Below, one piece after another: positions 43,195 to 51,269 of a DNA stretch of 64,000 bases. Under the pieces are notes generated by a model. The model was not told where the DNA came from. It did not search any database and was given only the letters and a program-made list of their open reading frames with translations. This stretch comes from Vulcanimicrobiota bacterium. Lineage in GTDB: Bacteria > Vulcanimicrobiota > Vulcanimicrobiia > Vulcanimicrobiales > Vulcanimicrobiaceae. Made by a program: the position numbers and the translations under genes. Where the stretch lies: positions 496,001 through 560,000 of the forward strand of contig PLWS01000002.1 of assembly GCA_003151115.1 (NCBI GenBank), written 5' to 3'. Position 1 is the first letter of the stretch. Every line of letters starts with the position of its first letter.

Positions 43195-44235
43195 ATGCGC
43201 GCGCTCTGCAAGACGGCGCCCAAGGCGGGGTTCGAAATTTGCGACGTTCCGGTCCCGGCATTGGGACCTTCGGACGTCCTCATTCGCGTCGAAAAAGCCG
43301 GGATTTGCGGCAGCGACCTCCATATATTTTCGTGGGACAAGTGGGCGCAGAGCCGCATTAAGCCGCCGCTGGTGATGGGGCACGAGTTCATGGGTCGGGT
43401 CGAGGCCGTGGGCGGCTCCGTGCGCATGGTTGCTCCCGGCGACCGCGTTTCGGCCGAAGGCCACATCGCCGACGGCACCTGTTTTTTGTGCCGCACCGGT
43501 CAAGCGCACTTGTGCGAAAATCTGAAGATCATCGGCGTCGATCGCGACGGCGCGTTCGCCGCGTATATCGCGATGCCCGAAAGCAACGTTTGGAAACTCG
43601 ACGCTGCCATTCCCGATGAATTCGCCGCGGTTTTCGATCCGCTCGGCAATGCGGTGCATTCGGTCATGGCGGCGGGCGTCAGCGTAAAGTCGGTTCTCAT
43701 CATGGGCGTGGGATCGATCGGGCTAATGGCAATACTCGTCGCACGAGCGGCCGGAGCTTCGGCGGTCTATGCCGTTGACGTCAATCCCGCGAAGTTGGAG
43801 CTCGCAAAAAAACTTGGCGCGGACCAGACGTTCGCCGCAACCGATCCGCAGATCGTCGAGAAGATCCTGGCCGCAACGCGCGGCGAAGGCGTAGACGTGC
43901 TGCTCGAGATGTCGGGGAACCCTCAGGCGCTGGACAACGGTCTGCGCGCCGTACGCAAGGGCGGGCGCGCGTCGCTGCTCGGCATTCCGTCCGAGAACAT
44001 CACGATCGATTTGGCGGACCGCATAATCTTCAAGGGTTTGACATTGCTCGGCATCAACGGGCGCCGCATGTTCGAAACGTGGTATCAAACAGAAGAGCTC
44101 GTTCGCAGTGGTCGCGTCGACCTGAAGCCGATCATTACGCATGTCATCCCGTTCGAAGATTTCGAACGGGGTTTTGCTTTAATGCGCAGCGGTGAAGCCG
44201 CGAAAATCGTTTTGGACTTGAAAGGAACCGCGTGA
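43195..44235 (+). CDS. tdh: L-threonine 3-dehydrogenase
   Basis: A 346-residue zinc-dependent medium-chain dehydrogenase oxidising threonine to 2-amino-3-ketobutyrate with NAD. The catalytic zinc region is VEKAGICGSDLHIF with GHEFMGRVEAVG, and the Rossmann motif is VLIMGVGSIGLMAILVARAAG. The structural-zinc loop reads HIADGTCFLCRTGQAHLCEN: three cysteines remain and the first is replaced by aspartate. The ATG at 43195 has an AGGA site eight bases upstream; a second ATG at 43186 overlaps that site. Overlaps kbl by four bases. Confidence 0.9.
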   Translation: MRALCKTAPKAGFEICDVPVPALGPSDVLIRVEKAGICGSDLHIFSWDKWAQSRIKPPLVMGHEFMGRVEAVGGSVRMVAPGDRVSAEGHIADGTCFLCRTGQAHLCENLKIIGVDRDGAFAAYIAMPESNVWKLDAAIPDEFAAVFDPLGNAVHSVMAAGVSVKSVLIMGVGSIGLMAILVARAAGASAVYAVDVNPAKLELAKKLGADQTFAATDPQIVEKILAATRGEGVDVLLEMSGNPQALDNGLRAVRKGGRASLLGIPSENITIDLADRIIFKGLTLLGINGRRMFETWYQTEELVRSGRVDLKPIITHVIPFEDFERGFALMRSGEAAKIVLDLKGTA

Positions 44236-45422
44236 ATACGGCTTTCGAGCACAGTCTTCAAAGCGAGATTGAAAAGCTGAAGGCGGCGGGCACGTACAAG
44301 ACCTTGCGCCACCTGACGACGCCCATGGCTCCGGAAGTGCATATGGAAGAGGCGGGCGACGTGATCGTCCTCTCCAGCAACAACTATCTTGGGTTATCGG
44401 ATCAAGTGGAGGTGGTGGAAGCCGGCAAACGCGGTTTGGATCGATACGGCGCCGGCACGGCGTCGGTGCGTTTCATTTGCGGCACCTTCGATGTTCACCG
44501 GCAGCTCGAAGATCGCATCGCGGAGTTTTTGCGGACGGAAGCTTCGCTAACGTACGTCTCTTGCTGGAATGCCAACACCGGACTCTTTCCAACCATCTGC
44601 GACGCCGGCTCGGCGATTATCTCCGACGAGCTGAACCACGCGTCGATCATCGACGGCTGCCGTCTAGCCTCCAAATCGCGGCGCGAGCGGTACAAGCACA
44701 GCGATATGCGCGACCTCGAAGAGAAGCTGAAAGCCGTGGAAGGTTCGGCTCCGATCCTGATCGTGACCGACGGCGTCTTTTCGATGGAAGGCAGCCTGGC
44801 AAAGCTGCCGGAGATCGTCGCGCTCGCAAAAAAATACGGCGCCGTTACGGTGGTGGACGATTCGCACGGAACCGGCGTAATGGGGAAGACCGGCCGCGGC
44901 ACGATCGAACATTTCGGATTGGATGGACAAGTCGACATCATCACGGGAACGCTTGGAAAAGCTTTGGGCGGAGCCGCCGGCGGGTTCGTTGCGGGCAGTC
45001 ACGCGCTCATCGATACGTTAATCCAGCGGTCGCGCCCGCAGCTGTTTTCAAACGCGCTGCCCGCCACCGTGGCATGCAGCTCGCTCGAGGCGATCGATTA
45101 CCTCGACGCGCATTCCGAATTGGTCGACCGTTTGCGCGAAAACACGCGCTACTTCCGCGAGGAATTGCTGAAACTCGGGTTCAAGCCGCTCGAGGGAGAG
45201 AGCGCGATCGTGCCGATCATCGTGGGCGAGACTTCCTTCGCCATTGCCATGAGCGACAGGCTCCTCAAGCGCGGCGTTTTCGTGACCGGTTTCGGCTTCC
45301 CGGTCGTACCCGAAGGCACCGCGCGCATCCGCGTGCAAATCAGCGCCAAGCTTACCAAGGACGAAATGGATCGCGCCTTGGAGGCGTTCGCCGGCGTCGG
45401 TAAAGAGGTCGGCTTAATCTAA
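44232..45422 (+). CDS. kbl: Glycine C-acetyltransferase (2-amino-3-ketobutyrate CoA ligase)
   Basis: A 396-residue PLP enzyme of the alpha-oxoamine synthase family, cleaving 2-amino-3-ketobutyrate with CoA to glycine and acetyl-CoA. VLSSNNYLGLSDQ, GAGTASVRFICGTFDVHRQLE, VVDDSHGTGVMG and the PLP lysine in ITGTLGKALGGAAGG are all present. With tdh it completes threonine degradation to glycine. GTG start overlaps tdh by four bases. Confidence 0.95.
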   Translation: MNTAFEHSLQSEIEKLKAAGTYKTLRHLTTPMAPEVHMEEAGDVIVLSSNNYLGLSDQVEVVEAGKRGLDRYGAGTASVRFICGTFDVHRQLEDRIAEFLRTEASLTYVSCWNANTGLFPTICDAGSAIISDELNHASIIDGCRLASKSRRERYKHSDMRDLEEKLKAVEGSAPILIVTDGVFSMEGSLAKLPEIVALAKKYGAVTVVDDSHGTGVMGKTGRGTIEHFGLDGQVDIITGTLGKALGGAAGGFVAGSHALIDTLIQRSRPQLFSNALPATVACSSLEAIDYLDAHSELVDRLRENTRYFREELLKLGFKPLEGESAIVPIIVGETSFAIAMSDRLLKRGVFVTGFGFPVVPEGTARIRVQISAKLTKDEMDRALEAFAGVGKEVGLI

Positions 45423-45438
45423 GAGAGGCCGTTTCAGC

Positions 45439-46416
45439 ATGAGGAGCTTATACGCACTCCTGATTGGCGCATTGCTGCTTAGCAACGCGCTCCCGTCGTC
45501 TGCACAAACGACGCCCTTGCCATCACCCTCTCCCGCGGTAGCGCCGGCCGCGACTTTCGTCGCGCCGCCGGATTGGGTGCAACTGCCGCGCGGATTTACG
45601 CTGACCGAGATCAAGAATCTCTGGCGCGGACCCAGAACAGGCGGCCCCGCCGGCGGCGGAGTCTTCGCGCAAGCAGTGCTCCCGCTTCCGTCAGGGATCG
45701 TCGCCGCATTGCTGGGCCAACTTCGCGGCGTGCTCGCGAACTCGAAGACGAAAAAGAAGCTCTCTATGATGACGGCCTCGCCCAAAATATGCGGCTCGAC
45801 CGCCAGCGTTTCAACTTTGCATCTAGGTGGCGCCAAACCGGCAATCATTGAAACGACTACGCTCTCGCAGCGCGGGCTAACCTACGCGACGGTCTACGTG
45901 CGCACGTCGAGCAAGCCGGATCCTGCGATTGAATCGGCGCTGCGCTCCGCGTGCCCGCTACCGAACGGCGGTTTGCCTGATGCGACACCACCCCGCGGAT
46001 GGAGCGCGGTGCAAAAGGGATTGGACTTCGAACTCGGCGGCATCTGGCTTGGCAACGCGCCGCTGCAGATCATGACGATGCTCAAGGCGCGCGGAATGCC
46101 GGATCTGATGTCGACTGCGCAGATGGCGCCGACGACGACGTCAGGCACGCAGCATTCAGTGAAGTATCGGGCATCGATGCAAAAACTGAAGTTCTGCGGT
46201 ACTCCCGGATTGCTGGCCACGGCGCAGTTCATCGTTCCGCCGGGGTTCGGCATGACGTACAGCGTGGCAGTGGCGCAGGGCATGGAAGGCACGTTCGTGC
46301 TTTCCTATTTCCATCCGTCGAGTTATACGGATGCGGGAGCGCAGCAATCGATGCGCACGCTGTGCGCAGGCTCGCCGCTGCCTTCACCGTCGCCGTCGGC
46401 ATCGCCGCACGCATAA
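45439..46416 (+). CDS. Secreted protein of unknown function
   Basis: A 325-residue protein with a signal peptide (LYALLIGALLLSNALPSSAQ), a Pro/Ser linker, and what look like two related halves. Each has a pattern DWVQLPRGFTL or GWSAVQKGLDFELGGIWLG, followed by a CG(S/T) segment (KICGSTASV and KFCGTPGLL) and AKxxIIETTTLSQRG or AQFIVPPGFGMTY. This suggests an internal duplication. It ends in a low-complexity SPSPSPSASP tail. No family recognised. Confidence 0.7.
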   Translation: MRSLYALLIGALLLSNALPSSAQTTPLPSPSPAVAPAATFVAPPDWVQLPRGFTLTEIKNLWRGPRTGGPAGGGVFAQAVLPLPSGIVAALLGQLRGVLANSKTKKKLSMMTASPKICGSTASVSTLHLGGAKPAIIETTTLSQRGLTYATVYVRTSSKPDPAIESALRSACPLPNGGLPDATPPRGWSAVQKGLDFELGGIWLGNAPLQIMTMLKARGMPDLMSTAQMAPTTTSGTQHSVKYRASMQKLKFCGTPGLLATAQFIVPPGFGMTYSVAVAQGMEGTFVLSYFHPSSYTDAGAQQSMRTLCAGSPLPSPSPSASPHA

Positions 46417-46452
46417 AAAAAGAGCGCGGTCCCCTGACTGCGCTCTTTTTTT
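46415..46452. terminator. Bidirectional rho-independent terminator
   Basis: Seven A residues and GAGCGC (46415-46427), a 12-base loop, then GCGCTC and seven T residues (46440-46452) form a perfect 13-base stem flanked by T-runs on both strands. It separates two convergent genes and should stop transcription from either side. Confidence 0.92.
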
Positions 46453-46464
46453 ACCCGCGACCCG

Positions 46465-48663
46465 CTAGAACGACTGAACCGTGATCGTTATCGCCCTCGG
46501 ATTGTTGTTATCGACCAGCACCGAACTTTGATTGCAATTATCATCGTAGGCGAACCCATAGGCAGCTCCGTTCGGCGCGTTGGGGAACTGAGGCACACTG
46601 TATTGGTGCATAAGTTTTGAGTACAGATTGGTGGGGCTGGTCTGATAGAATAAGTTGAGAAAGGCCGTCGGGCAGGGAGCATTGCGATACATGCTCTGGC
46701 TGGTCAGCAAGCTCGTCCGGTTGACGCCCGCGCTCAACATACTCTCGAGTTCTTTGCACGCCAAGAAAAGCGGATTCGGCGCCGTGTTGGGTGGCGGAGG
46801 ACCCCAGGCACTGCACGCAGCGTCCATGCCCCCGTTGCCGGCGATTGCGTCCGTCGTCGACGGGAGCCCAAATACGACGTCGGGCTTATTGGGCTGCGTA
46901 AAGACCAGCTGATTGGAAGCATTTACCGTTCCGGTGTAGGTACCGAACGCCGACGTGTTCGCCGTCGATGTGTGCGACGTGTAGAAATTCCAGACATTGG
47001 CAATGTACGTGTCGTAATATGAGCTGTTGGTCCACTGCGGAACCCCGGGGTTCTGAGTTTTGACGTTGTTTATTGCCTCGTTGACGGCGATTGCGCGAAT
47101 CGGGCTGACATTCGTCCCCGTCGCGGTGCCGTTCACCAAGATGGGTTTGAACGTCGTATCGGCACTCAGAGCGTTCATGATCGCCGTTCGCGATCCGGAA
47201 ACAAAACCGGATTGCTGGGCGTTTCCGGACGCGCTCGTTAGCGTGAACGCAAGCGGCAACCCAAACATTTGCACTTCGGTCGTGTTCACACCCATTCCGG
47301 GCTGATGGCTGTCCGGGCTGATCACGTAATCGTACTCGAAATTGTCCCATAGGACATTCCAGTTCGGATCGGCTGAACTTCCCCAACCGTTCGCGGCTAC
47401 CCAAGTGAGATCGGGATTCAACTCAGTCTTGAACTTTGCGCCGAGCGAAATGTATATTCGCCCGGAACGAAGCAACGGAAGCGGAAACGGCGTAGCGCCT
47501 GGCGACGGAAACGGAATATTGAAATCCGCTGTTCCGTCGGCTCCGCGGTCCGCCTGAACAATTTTCACGACTGCGCCTGTTGCCGTGACGCGATAGAATG
47601 TGGGATCGCCTCGATCGTTGGGATTATTACCGGTGATCGTAAAGTAAGCGGGCGTTATTCCCGAATTGTTAACGAAAGTTGTCGGCAACGAACCCTGGGT
47701 CGTCGTAACGACGCTGTAATAAAGACCGTTTGAAGAACCCACGGCGTAGACAAAGGTCGTGTTAGTCGCAATATTGACCGCGGAACCGCCAGGCTGCGTA
47801 TAGTTCTGCGCGTCGAGGTCGAAGTAGAAGATCGTGTTGCCGCTTCCACTCGATGGATAGCCCAACACGAAGAGGCCGGCGTTCTTAGTGGGCGCGATCG
47901 CCGATGCCGAACCGGGCAGCATGGCGAACGTTGCGCTGGTATTTTCGTAATAAATGTTTCCAGCGGAGTTGAGGATATAAACGCCACCCGGCGCGACCGT
48001 ACCGCCGCCATTGTTGATGTTGTAGGTTTGCGTGTCCCAGTTGGCGGCGATGCGAACGCCGGATCCCGCCGCCTGCGTCCAAGCGCCATTGACGTAATGC
48101 CAGATCGCCTGATCGCTGCCGGCCGTGGCGCCATTTGAGAGAACGTAAATCGTACCGTCGCTTGCTACGGTGATATCGCTGCAGCCGCCGCCCAACGGCG
48201 TAAACGTGTTGGTCCCGGAATTATACTGGTAGGCGCCGCCGCTGGAGTTCATGGCATACAGCGTTCCGTCCGGCGCAACCGCGAGTCTTGATGCCGTGCC
48301 CGCGGCCTGCGTCCATACTCCATTGACATAGTGATAGATGAATTTGTCCGCACTGGCCGGCTGGTCCGACAAGGCCCAGATCGAACCGTCGGGAGCGGCG
48401 GCGATAAACGTTCCCGTGCCGGGAATCGGCTGCCAGTTCGCCGGACCGATCGCATCCATGGGCTTGACGGTGCTCATGGGTGTTATCTCGGGCTTGGCCA
48501 TCGGAGCGACCGGAATTTGTGCCGGCGAAACTGATTGCCGAGTAGCCGGAATCGCGAATGACGTGCTGGGTGTGACGCCGTGCCCGGCGCACGATGTGAC
48601 GAACGCAATCGCGGCAATGCCGGCGAGCAGGCGGTACGCGCGGCTTTTCAAGAATCCGGTCAT
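46465..48663 (-). CDS. Lipoprotein with tectonin-like repeats and a GH64-like beta-1,3-glucanase domain
   Basis: A 732-residue exported protein. The N-terminus carries a lipoprotein signal (IAAIAFVTSCAG, cysteine about 25). Residues about 70-330 contain repeats such as IAAAPDGSIWALSDQ, LAVAPDGTLYAMNSSG and ITVASDGTIYVLSNG, the tectonin beta-propeller pattern. From about 330 the sequence matches the GH64/thaumatin-like glucanase fold: YFTITGNNP, YISLGAKFKTELNPD, NVLWDNFEYDYV, TTEVQMFGLPLAFTL, and a C-terminal YGFAYDDNC. GH64 enzymes cut beta-1,3-glucan. The second ATG (48663) is better spaced from a GAGGA site than the first (48669). Confidence 0.8.
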   Translation of the reverse strand: MTGFLKSRAYRLLAGIAAIAFVTSCAGHGVTPSTSFAIPATRQSVSPAQIPVAPMAKPEITPMSTVKPMDAIGPANWQPIPGTGTFIAAAPDGSIWALSDQPASADKFIYHYVNGVWTQAAGTASRLAVAPDGTLYAMNSSGGAYQYNSGTNTFTPLGGGCSDITVASDGTIYVLSNGATAGSDQAIWHYVNGAWTQAAGSGVRIAANWDTQTYNINNGGGTVAPGGVYILNSAGNIYYENTSATFAMLPGSASAIAPTKNAGLFVLGYPSSGSGNTIFYFDLDAQNYTQPGGSAVNIATNTTFVYAVGSSNGLYYSVVTTTQGSLPTTFVNNSGITPAYFTITGNNPNDRGDPTFYRVTATGAVVKIVQADRGADGTADFNIPFPSPGATPFPLPLLRSGRIYISLGAKFKTELNPDLTWVAANGWGSSADPNWNVLWDNFEYDYVISPDSHQPGMGVNTTEVQMFGLPLAFTLTSASGNAQQSGFVSGSRTAIMNALSADTTFKPILVNGTATGTNVSPIRAIAVNEAINNVKTQNPGVPQWTNSSYYDTYIANVWNFYTSHTSTANTSAFGTYTGTVNASNQLVFTQPNKPDVVFGLPSTTDAIAGNGGMDAACSAWGPPPPNTAPNPLFLACKELESMLSAGVNRTSLLTSQSMYRNAPCPTAFLNLFYQTSPTNLYSKLMHQYSVPQFPNAPNGAAYGFAYDDNCNQSSVLVDNNNPRAITITVQSF

Positions 48664-48675
48664 GCTCATATTTCC

Positions 48676-48723
48676 TCAGTTAAAACGGTTGCACCGTGAT
48701 TGACAAAGAGAAATCTTGCTCAT
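48676..48723 (-). CDS. Possible 15-residue leader peptide
   Basis: An ATG preceded at eight bases by a strong GGAGG site encodes MSKISLCQSRCNRFN and stops at TGA, within the ribosome-binding sequence of the GH64 lipoprotein gene. Translation of this short frame could open or block initiation downstream. There is no run of one amino acid, so classic amino-acid attenuation is not suggested. Confidence 0.4.
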   Translation of the reverse strand: MSKISLCQSRCNRFN

Positions 48724-49093
48724 ACGGTCACCCTCCGTTTTTTGGCCGCTTCACCCGCCTAAGCAAGAATCCTCTCGGCTACTTTTCAACGTGCGAAGCA
48801 GCAAAAGGCGACGGTCGGCCGGACGGTTGCTCGCTCTTTGGAGGCGCCGTGAAGACTTCTCGGTCTTGCCATATGTACGGCGGCGATCTTTTGCTTTGCC
48901 GCCGGCCCGGCCGCGGCGCGAACCCGTACCTACTATATTGCGGCGCAAGAAGTGCCATTCGGCGTTTTTATCCGACCAACGAAATCCCGAGCATCAACTT
49001 CTTCGTGTACGGTACGATGCCCATGCCCGAACTAAAACTCGGACAGCACGCACGATTGGTGGGCGGCATGATCGCCCGCTACCGGGTGACGCG
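48724..49093. other. Unassigned intergenic stretch
   Basis: Between two minus-strand genes. On the minus strand it is upstream of the lipoprotein and probably contains its promoter and 5' leader. It is rich in short complementary words (for example GGCGACGGTCGGCC and GGCGCCGTGAAGACTTCTCGG), but I could not match it to a known riboswitch. Open frames cross it on the plus strand, one reaching 49097, but they lack a convincing start or family signature. Confidence 0.4.
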
Positions 49094-49957
49094 CTAGCTC
49101 GGCGTCTCTCCGCTTCGTTCAAGAGCGAGCGCAATGTAGTCGCGGTCCCCCAGACCGCTCTCAGCTGCGCTCTGCACTTCGGGCAGCACGCAGTCCAAGA
49201 CCGGCGTGGGAACGTCGACGGCTTGCGCGGCCGCTCGAGCCAGTTGCAGGTCTTTCAGCAGCGCGTTCAACGAGAAGCGCGGCTCCGAATCACGATCGAG
49301 CAGCTGCTGGGTCTTTGAGTTTGCAACTCTGCCGAACGCGCCGCTGAATGATTCTACCGCCGTACGGCGATCGACGCCTGCGCGCTCGGAAATGTGAAGC
49401 AATTCGGCCAGCGTTTCCGCGACTACGCCGATGACGGTGTTATTTCCAAGTTTCAGGTACGCGCTGGCGCTGACGGAACCGGTATACGTCACAGTGCTTC
49501 CGAGCGATTCCAAAAGCGGCCGCGCGTGGTCGAATGCCGTTCGGCTGCCGCCGGGCAGAACCGTAAGCGAACCCTTCTGGGCCAAGGGAACGCTGCCGAG
49601 AACCGGCGCTGCGAGAAACTCTATCCCTTGCTTGGACGCCGCGGTCTCGAGCGTTTCATACATAGAAGGAGAGAGCGTCGACATTTCAATGACGAGTTTC
49701 GGCGCGCGCGCTGCCGGAATGACTTGCTTCAACGTCACTTCCCGCGCCGCGTCGTCGCCCCAAAGCATTACGATAACGGCGTCGACTGCCTCGACCAGCG
49801 CCTTGAGTGAGGCCTGCGGCAGCGCGCCGGCACCCGCAAGTGCAGCGACGGGCTCCGGAGATCGGTTCCAAACGGAAACCTGATAGCCGCGTGTGAGCAA
49901 ATTGCGCGCTATCGCGCTGCCCATCTTCCCAAGACCAACTACACCGACATGCATCAT
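49094..49957 (-). CDS. Beta-hydroxyacid dehydrogenase (3-hydroxyisobutyrate dehydrogenase family)
   Basis: A 287-residue NAD(P)-dependent oxidoreductase. The Rossmann motif is VGVVGLGKMGSAIARNLLTRG with SVWNRSPEP after it, substrate-binding APVLGSVPLAQKGSL, and catalytic lysine in AYLKLGNNTVIG. Family members act on hydroxyisobutyrate, tartronate semialdehyde or glyoxylate; the substrate cannot be fixed from sequence. It starts MM; no co-directional partner is nearby. Confidence 0.88.
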   Translation of the reverse strand: MMHVGVVGLGKMGSAIARNLLTRGYQVSVWNRSPEPVAALAGAGALPQASLKALVEAVDAVIVMLWGDDAAREVTLKQVIPAARAPKLVIEMSTLSPSMYETLETAASKQGIEFLAAPVLGSVPLAQKGSLTVLPGGSRTAFDHARPLLESLGSTVTYTGSVSASAYLKLGNNTVIGVVAETLAELLHISERAGVDRRTAVESFSGAFGRVANSKTQQLLDRDSEPRFSLNALLKDLQLARAAAQAVDVPTPVLDCVLPEVQSAAESGLGDRDYIALALERSGETPS

Positions 49958-50089
49958 CGCACCACTGCCTCAAGCGGAGGCGCCATGAACTCAGGGCCGA
50001 CCGGATCTTTTACTTCGATCTGCGCGAATTCCATTTTACCTATTAACCTTAAGCGAGAGGAACGGCGCGAGCCCATATGTTAAGGGCTG

Positions 50090-50614
50090 ATGATGGCCAA
50101 GGCCTTGCGTACAGCGCAAACCGCGCGAAGCCCGCAAACCCCCCAGCAGCGGCAGCACGTCGTTCTTCAGATCATTCAGCCTGGATTAGCCGGTTTGATG
50201 GATGGATCGGTGTCAACGCTGGCGCCAATTTTCGCGGCGGCTTTTGCAACGCACACGTCGCGGGCTGCATTTCTGGTTGGTTTAGCGGCGGCGGTTGGCG
50301 CCGGGATCTCGATGGCATTTTCGGAAGGACTCTCGGACGACGGCTCCCTGACCGGGCGTGGAAATCCCATCATTAGAGGCTCTATTACCGGAGTCATGAC
50401 GTTTTTCGGAGGCGTCATGCATACGTTGCCGTTCTTGATTCCGAACGTGCACTCCGCGCTTACGCTTGCGTACTTCGTCGTGGGCTGCGAATTGTTGATC
50501 ATCGCATACGTTCGCTACCGGTTTTTCTCATCGAGTTTCTGGATTTCGGCAATCGAGGTCATCGTGGGCGGCTCACTCGTTTTCGCCGCCGGAGTAATTA
50601 TCGGAAGCTCGTAG
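50090..50614 (+). CDS. VIT1/CCC1-like membrane protein
   Basis: A 174-residue protein with about four to five transmembrane helices. GLAGLMDGSVSTLAPIFAAAFA and VGLAAAVGAGISMAFSEGLSDDG resemble the VIT1/CCC1 iron/manganese transporter core, in which charged residues in the first helices and the amphipathic loop bind metal. It is shorter than most VIT proteins and lacks an extended cytoplasmic metal-binding helix. Metal transport is therefore a family-based guess. Confidence 0.75.
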   Translation: MMAKALRTAQTARSPQTPQQRQHVVLQIIQPGLAGLMDGSVSTLAPIFAAAFATHTSRAAFLVGLAAAVGAGISMAFSEGLSDDGSLTGRGNPIIRGSITGVMTFFGGVMHTLPFLIPNVHSALTLAYFVVGCELLIIAYVRYRFFSSSFWISAIEVIVGGSLVFAAGVIIGSS

Positions 50615-50636
50615 ACTCGGTTTTGGGCCAGAAAGT

Positions 50637-51269
50637 CTAGATGTAGCCGCGGCGCAAGGCGAGCACTGCCGCCTGAGTACGATCGGCCGCCGCAAGTTTC
50701 TCCATAATGTCGCGGACGTGGCCTTTGACCGTGCCGAGGCCGAGATGAAGGCTCTTTGCGATGTCTGTGTTGCCGTTGCCCTCAGCAATCAGACGCAGTA
50801 CGTCAGTCTCACGTTTGCTGAGCGGCGATGTTTCGGCCGGGCGGGCGTCCGAGCTGAATCGGGCGAGCACGATGCCGGCGATGCGCGGATCGAAGTATGC
50901 TCCCCCCTCCGAGACAATACGGACAGCCTCAATAAGTCGTTCCGGCTCGGCGCTCTTGAGACAATAGGCGTCGGCTCCGGCTGCCAGTGCCGCAATGACC
51001 TCCTCTTCCAAATCGATCATCGTGACGATAACAACACGTGTGTCGCGGCGTTGAGCGCGCACACGTTTGGTGAGTTCGATGCCGTCCATTCCCGGAAGTC
51101 CAATATCGATAACGGCTACGTTCGGCTGCGTGCTTAAGATTAGGTCCAGGCCGGCGATTCCGTCGCTGGCCTCACCAATGACCTCGAAGTCGGCGGAAAG
51201 CGAGGTTCGCAGACCAACTCGCGTGAGAGCGTGATCCTCAATAATCACTACTCGAACTCGATCAGCCAT
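50637..51269 (-). CDS. NarL/FixJ-type response regulator
   Basis: A 210-residue two-domain regulator. The receiver has VVIIEDHALTRVGLR, the phosphorylated aspartate in VAVIDIGLPGMDG and IVTMIDLEEE; the C-terminal LuxR helix-turn-helix has LSKRETDVLRLIAEGNGNTDIAKSL and VKGHVRDIMEKL. The ATG at 51269, with a GGAGCG site, overlaps the stop of the histidine kinase gene by eight bases, so the two form a two-component pair. It is not a KdpE (OmpR-type) regulator. Confidence 0.9.
   Translation of the reverse strand: MADRVRVVIIEDHALTRVGLRTSLSADFEVIGEASDGIAGLDLILSTQPNVAVIDIGLPGMDGIELTKRVRAQRRDTRVVIVTMIDLEEEVIAALAAGADAYCLKSAEPERLIEAVRIVSEGGAYFDPRIAGIVLARFSSDARPAETSPLSKRETDVLRLIAEGNGNTDIAKSLHLGLGTVKGHVRDIMEKLAAADRTQAAVLALRRGYI

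Noticed and set aside
48724-48960. c-di-GMP (GEMM) or cobalamin riboswitch upstream of the lipoprotein
   Set aside because: Conserved cores of these riboswitches could not be found on either strand.
48696-49097. Plus-strand protein-coding gene of 133 residues
   Set aside because: No ribosome site, no family signature, and the 5' half looks like leader sequence of the opposite-strand gene. Left as unassigned.
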